Assembly (NCBI RefSeq): GCF_004339465.1 | Contig: NZ_SMFY01000001.1 | Span: 1,736,001-1,800,000 of the forward strand | DNA length: 64,000 nucleotides | Reading direction: 5' to 3' | Origin: Ancylobacter aquaticus | Lineage (GTDB): Bacteria > Pseudomonadota > Alphaproteobacteria > Rhizobiales > Xanthobacteraceae | In this document: piece by piece, positions 60,874 to 64,000 of the stretch | Layout: the number at the start of each line of letters is the position of its first letter | Position numbering within the stretch: position 1 is the stretch's first letter | Program-made: the position numbers and the translations under genes | The notes under the pieces: model-generated | Databases searched by the model: none | What the model was told of the DNA's origin: nothing | Seen by the model: only the letters and a program-made list of their open reading frames with translations

Positions 60874-61506
60874 TCACTGCATCTTTTCCTGGATGACGCG
60901 CGCGAGGCTGAAGATGCGCTGTTCCAGCAGCACCGGGCTTTCGCACACGGCTGTCATGGACTGTTGGCGGGCGTCGTAGATTCGGGTGTCCCAGAGCAAC
61001 TGCCGCTCCAACTCCAGCGCCTTGGCATTGTCCAGTTCGGCTCCAGCGGCCTTCTTGGCCTTGGCAACGGCCAGGCTCTCTTCCTTGATCCGCTTGGAGA
61101 GTTCGATCTGGTGCTGCGAGTAGCGTTCAATGCCGTTCATGATCCGGCTGCGGCGCGCGTTGATCTGCTCGAACAGGCCGGCGAACAGCAAGGTGAGCCG
61201 CTGCTTGCCATCGGCGCCGAGCGTGACGGCGAAGGCGTCGATCTGCTTTGTCGCCTCGTCGACCGACGTGCGCTGGGCCGCCAGCACCGGCACCAGATCG
61301 GCGACCTGCCGATCGTCCTGCCATTTCAGATTTTCGATCGGTGGGCCGGACCACATCTGTCCGGCCGCCAGTTCGGGCACTTTGCGCTGAATGCATGGCC
61401 AGAGCCCGCCTGCGGGTGCTGCCGCGAAACTGGGCGCGACACCGGCGAGCAAGAGCACGGGAACGGTCAGGTAGACCAAGCGCAGGGAAGAGGGGAATGT
61501 GGGCAT
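60874..61506 (-). CDS. Exported helical protein of unknown function in the PQQ locus
   Basis: A 210-residue protein with a signal peptide (residues 1-28, ending PSFAAA). The mature part begins GLWPCIQRKVPELAAGQMWSGPP and is then largely helical (ATKQIDAFAVTLGADGKQRL, RSRIMNGIERYSQHQIELSKRIKEESLAVAKAKKAAGAE), so a coiled-coil is likely. It has two Cys, near the start and in MTAVCESPVLLEQRIFSLARVIQEKM. I do not recognise its family with certainty. GAGGA lies before ATG 61506, so the longer frame was rejected. It follows the ABC-2 permease gene in the same operon. Confidence 0.75.
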   Translation of the reverse strand: MPTFPSSLRLVYLTVPVLLLAGVAPSFAAAPAGGLWPCIQRKVPELAAGQMWSGPPIENLKWQDDRQVADLVPVLAAQRTSVDEATKQIDAFAVTLGADGKQRLTLLFAGLFEQINARRSRIMNGIERYSQHQIELSKRIKEESLAVAKAKKAAGAELDNAKALELERQLLWDTRIYDARQQSMTAVCESPVLLEQRIFSLARVIQEKMQ

Positions 61507-61573
61507 GGGTTTTCCTCGAGATTTTGTCCGGAAGCTCTGCGGCTTCCGTTTCGAAATGGCCGGCGCTGCGGAT

Positions 61574-62428
61574 TCATTTGGCATTGTCTGGCCCGCCACG
61601 ACGGGCCATCACGCCGGCTGAGGGATCATACGCCAGTATCGAGGCCGCGAGGAACACCACTGCGCAGCCGGCCACGACCAGCGCCGGCAGGGGGGTAAAC
61701 TGGCCGTAGAGGGCGAAGCGGATCAGTTCCACGGCATAGGTGAACGGATTGAACGTGCAGATCCACCACAGCGCCAGGCTGCTCTCCTGTATCCGCCAGA
61801 GCGGATAGAGCGCCGACGAGGCGAAGAACATCGGGAAGATCACGAAGTTCATCACGCTGGCGAAGTTCTCCATCTGCCGGAAGAGCGAGGACATTAGCAG
61901 CCCCATGGCGCCGAGCATCAGCCCGGTGAGCAGAAGCGCCGGTATGACGGCGAAATAGCCGATGGGCGGCAGCTCCACGTCCCAAAACCAGGCAACGGCG
62001 AGAAAGGCGTAGACCTGCAGCAGCGAGACGCAGATGCCGGCGATGAGCTTGCAGACCAGCAAATACCAGCGCGGATAGGGGCTCACCAGCAGGATGCGCA
62101 TGGCCCCAACCTCGCGGTCGTAGACCATGGACAGCGAGGATTGCAGGCCGTTGAAAAGCTGGATCATCGCCACCAGCCCCGGCGTTACATAGACCTCGTA
62201 GAGCACATAGGTCTCGTAGGGCGGAATGATCGAGACGCCGAGCACGGAACGAAAACCGGCGGCGAAGATGAACAGCCATACCAGCGGGCGCACCAGCGCC
62301 GACAGGAAGCGGCCGCGCTGGTTGAGGAAGCGCAGCCCTTCCCGCCAGCAGATGCCGGCGAGGACGATGAGATAGCCCGCCAGCGGCAGGCGGAACCGGG
62401 CGGAACGGGGCGGGGAAGGGTCGCTCAT
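61574..62428 (-). CDS. ABC-2 type permease of the PQQ/alcohol-associated exporter
   Basis: A 284-residue membrane protein with about six helices. FLSALVRPLVWLFIFAAGFRSV, VTPGLVAMIQLFNGLQSSLSMVYDREVGAMRILLVSPYPRWYLLVCKL and MFFASSALYPLWRI are standard ABC-2 motifs. It resembles the permease found in PQQ-dependent alcohol dehydrogenase loci (PedC-like). Cargo is unknown. Its start overlaps the ATPase stop by four bases, so the two subunits are made together. Confidence 0.88.
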   Translation of the reverse strand: MSDPSPPRSARFRLPLAGYLIVLAGICWREGLRFLNQRGRFLSALVRPLVWLFIFAAGFRSVLGVSIIPPYETYVLYEVYVTPGLVAMIQLFNGLQSSLSMVYDREVGAMRILLVSPYPRWYLLVCKLIAGICVSLLQVYAFLAVAWFWDVELPPIGYFAVIPALLLTGLMLGAMGLLMSSLFRQMENFASVMNFVIFPMFFASSALYPLWRIQESSLALWWICTFNPFTYAVELIRFALYGQFTPLPALVVAGCAVVFLAASILAYDPSAGVMARRGGPDNAK

Positions 62429-63216
62429 GCCGCCGCTTCCCCGGTATCGTCGACAAGGTGCAGGAAGGCCGCCGAGAGGTCCTCGCCGCCGGTCTGCGCC
62501 AGCATCCCCTCATAGGTGCCATTGGCGCGGACCCGTCCACGATGCAGCACCACAACCCGGTCACCGGGACCGATCTCCTCGATGATGTGGGTCGCCCACA
62601 GCACGCCGATGCCCTCGGTGGCGACCAGAGACCGGACCTGGGCCACCAGCGCGGCGCGGGAGGCGATGTCCAGTCCCACGGTGGGCTCGTCGAGCAGGAG
62701 GAGGCGGGGGCGGTGCATGAGCGCGCGGACAATCTCCACCCGCCGCATCTGGCCGCCGGAAAGGTTGCGAACCCGGTCGCGGGCGCGCTCGGCAAGCCCG
62801 TCCTGCTCCAGCAGTTCCATCGCCCGCCGGCGCCCGGCACCAAAGCCGACGCCATGCAGCGTCGCATGGTAGAGCAGATTGTCGAGCACGGAGAGTTCGA
62901 GATCCAGCGTGCGGGCCTGGAACACCACGCCCAGCCGGCTCAGCGCGGCGGCCGGCTGGCGGCGGACATCGAAGCCCAGCACATGGATGGCGCCGCTGCG
63001 ATTTTCGTAAAGGCGGGTGATCAGCGAGAACAGCGTGGTCTTGCCGGCGCCATTCGGGCCGAGAAGCGCGGTGAAGCTGCCAGCGGGGACGTCGAGGCTT
63101 ACATCGTCCAGCGCCTTGCGGGCGCCGAAAGTGTGGGTGACGCTGCGCACGTCCAGTGCCGGCACACCGGCATCGGGAGCCTGCGGCGCAGCGATGTCGC
63201 GAGACTGGGCCGTCAT
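62425..63216 (-). CDS. ABC transporter ATP-binding protein of the PQQ/alcohol-associated exporter
   Basis: A 263-residue ATPase. It has Walker A GPNGAGKTT near residue 54, Q-loop VFQARTLD, signature LSGGQMRRVEI, Walker B RLLLLDEPTVGLD and the H-loop ATHIIEEI. It belongs with ABC-2 exporters (NodI/CcmA-like type) and fits the PQQ-associated ABC ATPase group. GGGAGA precedes the ATG. It lies 87 bases after the cupredoxin gene and is coupled to the permease. It probably exports or inserts something needed by periplasmic alcohol oxidation. Confidence 0.9.
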   Translation of the reverse strand: MTAQSRDIAAPQAPDAGVPALDVRSVTHTFGARKALDDVSLDVPAGSFTALLGPNGAGKTTLFSLITRLYENRSGAIHVLGFDVRRQPAAALSRLGVVFQARTLDLELSVLDNLLYHATLHGVGFGAGRRRAMELLEQDGLAERARDRVRNLSGGQMRRVEIVRALMHRPRLLLLDEPTVGLDIASRAALVAQVRSLVATEGIGVLWATHIIEEIGPGDRVVVLHRGRVRANGTYEGMLAQTGGEDLSAAFLHLVDDTGEAAA

Positions 63217-63303
63217 GGCGTCTCCCGGGCCGAGAGAAGAAAAGTCCCCGGGATGAACCGGGGACAGTGTTTACGAGGAGTAGAAGTCAGCGAGGACGCG
63301 CAC

Positions 63304-63732
63304 TCACTTGACGATGAATTCGCCCTTCATGCCGCGCTCTTCCATGCCCTTGCAGTACCACGCGAAGGTGCCGGGCTTGATCGGCACGAAGAACATTTCA
63401 GCCTCACCCTCTTCCTCGAACTCAAGCTCGGTGAGGTGGATGGCCTTGATCTCCATGCCGCCGGCCTCGACCTTGCGCAGGAAGATGTTCTGGAACAGGC
63501 CCGGCGACTGCCAGGCACATTCCTTCTTGCCGGTGGACTTGATGGTGAGCGTGTAGGACTTGCCGGTCTCCATCTCGTACTTCGTCTGCGAGACGCCGAA
63601 GCCGGAATTGCCGGTGCCGACGGTCAGTTCCTCCAGCTCCACGGGCTTGAGGGTGAGGTCGCCCTTGGCATAGGCGAGGCCGGTAAGCGCGAGGGTCGCG
63701 GCGGTGGCGGCAAGGATCAGGCGGGTCTTCAT
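63304..63732 (-). CDS. Exported cupredoxin-like copper protein
   Basis: A 142-residue periplasmic protein. The signal peptide ends GLAYA (residue 22). The body reads VSQTKYEMETGKSYTLTIKSTGKKECAWQSPGLFQNIFLRKVEAGGMEIK and ends GTFAWYCKGMEERGMKGEFIVK. The C-terminal Y-C-x-x-M-x-x-x-G-M-x-G resembles the type-1 copper loop of cupredoxins, but the usual loop His is absent and another ligand must serve. It may carry electrons or copper in the PQQ pathway. GGAGG lies six bases before the ATG. Confidence 0.82.
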   Translation of the reverse strand: MKTRLILAATAATLALTGLAYAKGDLTLKPVELEELTVGTGNSGFGVSQTKYEMETGKSYTLTIKSTGKKECAWQSPGLFQNIFLRKVEAGGMEIKAIHLTELEFEEEGEAEMFFVPIKPGTFAWYCKGMEERGMKGEFIVK

Positions 63733-63773
63733 GGTGTTTCCTCCGAATGGGCTGTTTGATTGATTTTTTGCGG

Positions 63774-64000
63774 CTACGGCACCACGACCACGCCCCAGGG
63801 CGCGCGACCGACGGTGAGGGATTTCGTGACCTTCTGGCTTTCGACATCGATGACCGAGATGTCGTTGGAATTGCCGTTGGTCGAAATCAGGAACTTCTCG
63901 TCCGGCGTGAAGCCGAGCTGCCAGACGCGTTGGCCGACGAGCAGATAATCCTCGACCTCAAGCGTCTTGGCGTTGACGACGGCGACGCGGTTGGCCGGGC
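63774..64000 (-). CDS. YVTN-type beta-propeller protein of the PQQ locus, C-terminal part
   Basis: The last 75 codons of a protein whose start lies right of the window. It reads NRVAVVNAKTLEVEDYLLVGQRVWQLGFTPDEKFLISTNG, then ISVIDVESQKVTKSLTVGRAPWGVVVVP. These are two blades of a YVTN/NHL-type propeller. Such proteins accompany PQQ-dependent catabolism genes; their role is unknown. It is followed 41 bases later by the cupredoxin gene, so it begins or belongs to that operon. Confidence 0.85.
   Translation of the reverse strand, partial: PANRVAVVNAKTLEVEDYLLVGQRVWQLGFTPDEKFLISTNGNSNDISVIDVESQKVTKSLTVGRAPWGVVVVP

Overview
The window reads as chromosomal DNA of a high-GC alphaproteobacterium of the Hyphomicrobiales (Rhizobiales). 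The best fit is the Xanthobacteraceae (Ancylobacter, Starkeya, Xanthobacter type). This is inferred from three things seen here: an acpXL very-long-chain fatty acid cluster for lipid A, a lanthanide-type XoxF methanol dehydrogenase locus, and the alphaproteobacterial gene orders guaB-MAPEG-rsmB-guaA and ppx-rlmE. No phage, plasmid or intact insertion sequence was seen.

Layout. 1-5.5 kb: the end of a polyamine-binding protein, a VanZ-like protein, two small exported proteins followed by an MFS carrier, and a membrane protein coupled to a Tat-exported aldo/keto reductase. 5.7-11.9 kb: the minus-strand lipid A VLCFA operon (acpXL, fabZ-like, a catalytically degenerate ketosynthase, an intact ketosynthase, SDR, zinc alcohol dehydrogenase, acyltransferase). 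12.1-19.5 kb: a bacterial alpha-2-macroglobulin translationally coupled to penicillin-binding protein 1C. 19.5-28.4 kb: a DUF1127 gene, tRNA-Gln(CTG), a serine-recombinase-like gene that has lost its catalytic residues, and divergent from it a roughly 2,100-residue autotransporter built from RTX-like 24-residue repeats. 28.6-38.2 kb: IalB-like protein, Ppx/GppA phosphatase-RlmE, an MFS exporter, then guaB, MAPEG, rsmB and guaA. 38.3-50.1 kb: a long perfect hairpin, a multi-PAS hybrid histidine kinase, and an amide-utilisation module. That module holds a solute-binding protein, a permease fused to its ATPase, a formamidase/acetamidase, and an AraC regulator fused to a second full-length formamidase/acetamidase; a PHB-depolymerase-like esterase follows. 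50.5-53.7 kb: small proteins including DUF1488, a transglutaminase-like protease, a cold-shock protein and an ABM-family monooxygenase.

53.7-64 kb is a PQQ/C1-oxidation region. It holds an exported beta-carbonic anhydrase, a c-type cytochrome, a quinoprotein-associated zinc metallohydrolase, xoxF, its cytochrome xoxG, periplasmic protein xoxJ and a rhodanese-like CxxxCW protein. Converging on these from the right are an ABC-2 exporter pair, a cupredoxin and a beta-propeller protein of the kind that accompanies PQQ alcohol dehydrogenases. Together these suggest periplasmic oxidation of methanol or other alcohols, with electrons passed to cytochrome c and accessory factors for enzyme maturation.

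The most unusual items are the AraC-amidase fusion beside its stand-alone amidase paralogue and fused transporter, the autotransporter with a higher-order 1,050-bp repeat beside the degenerate recombinase, and the ketosynthase pair that resembles a KS/chain-length-factor arrangement.
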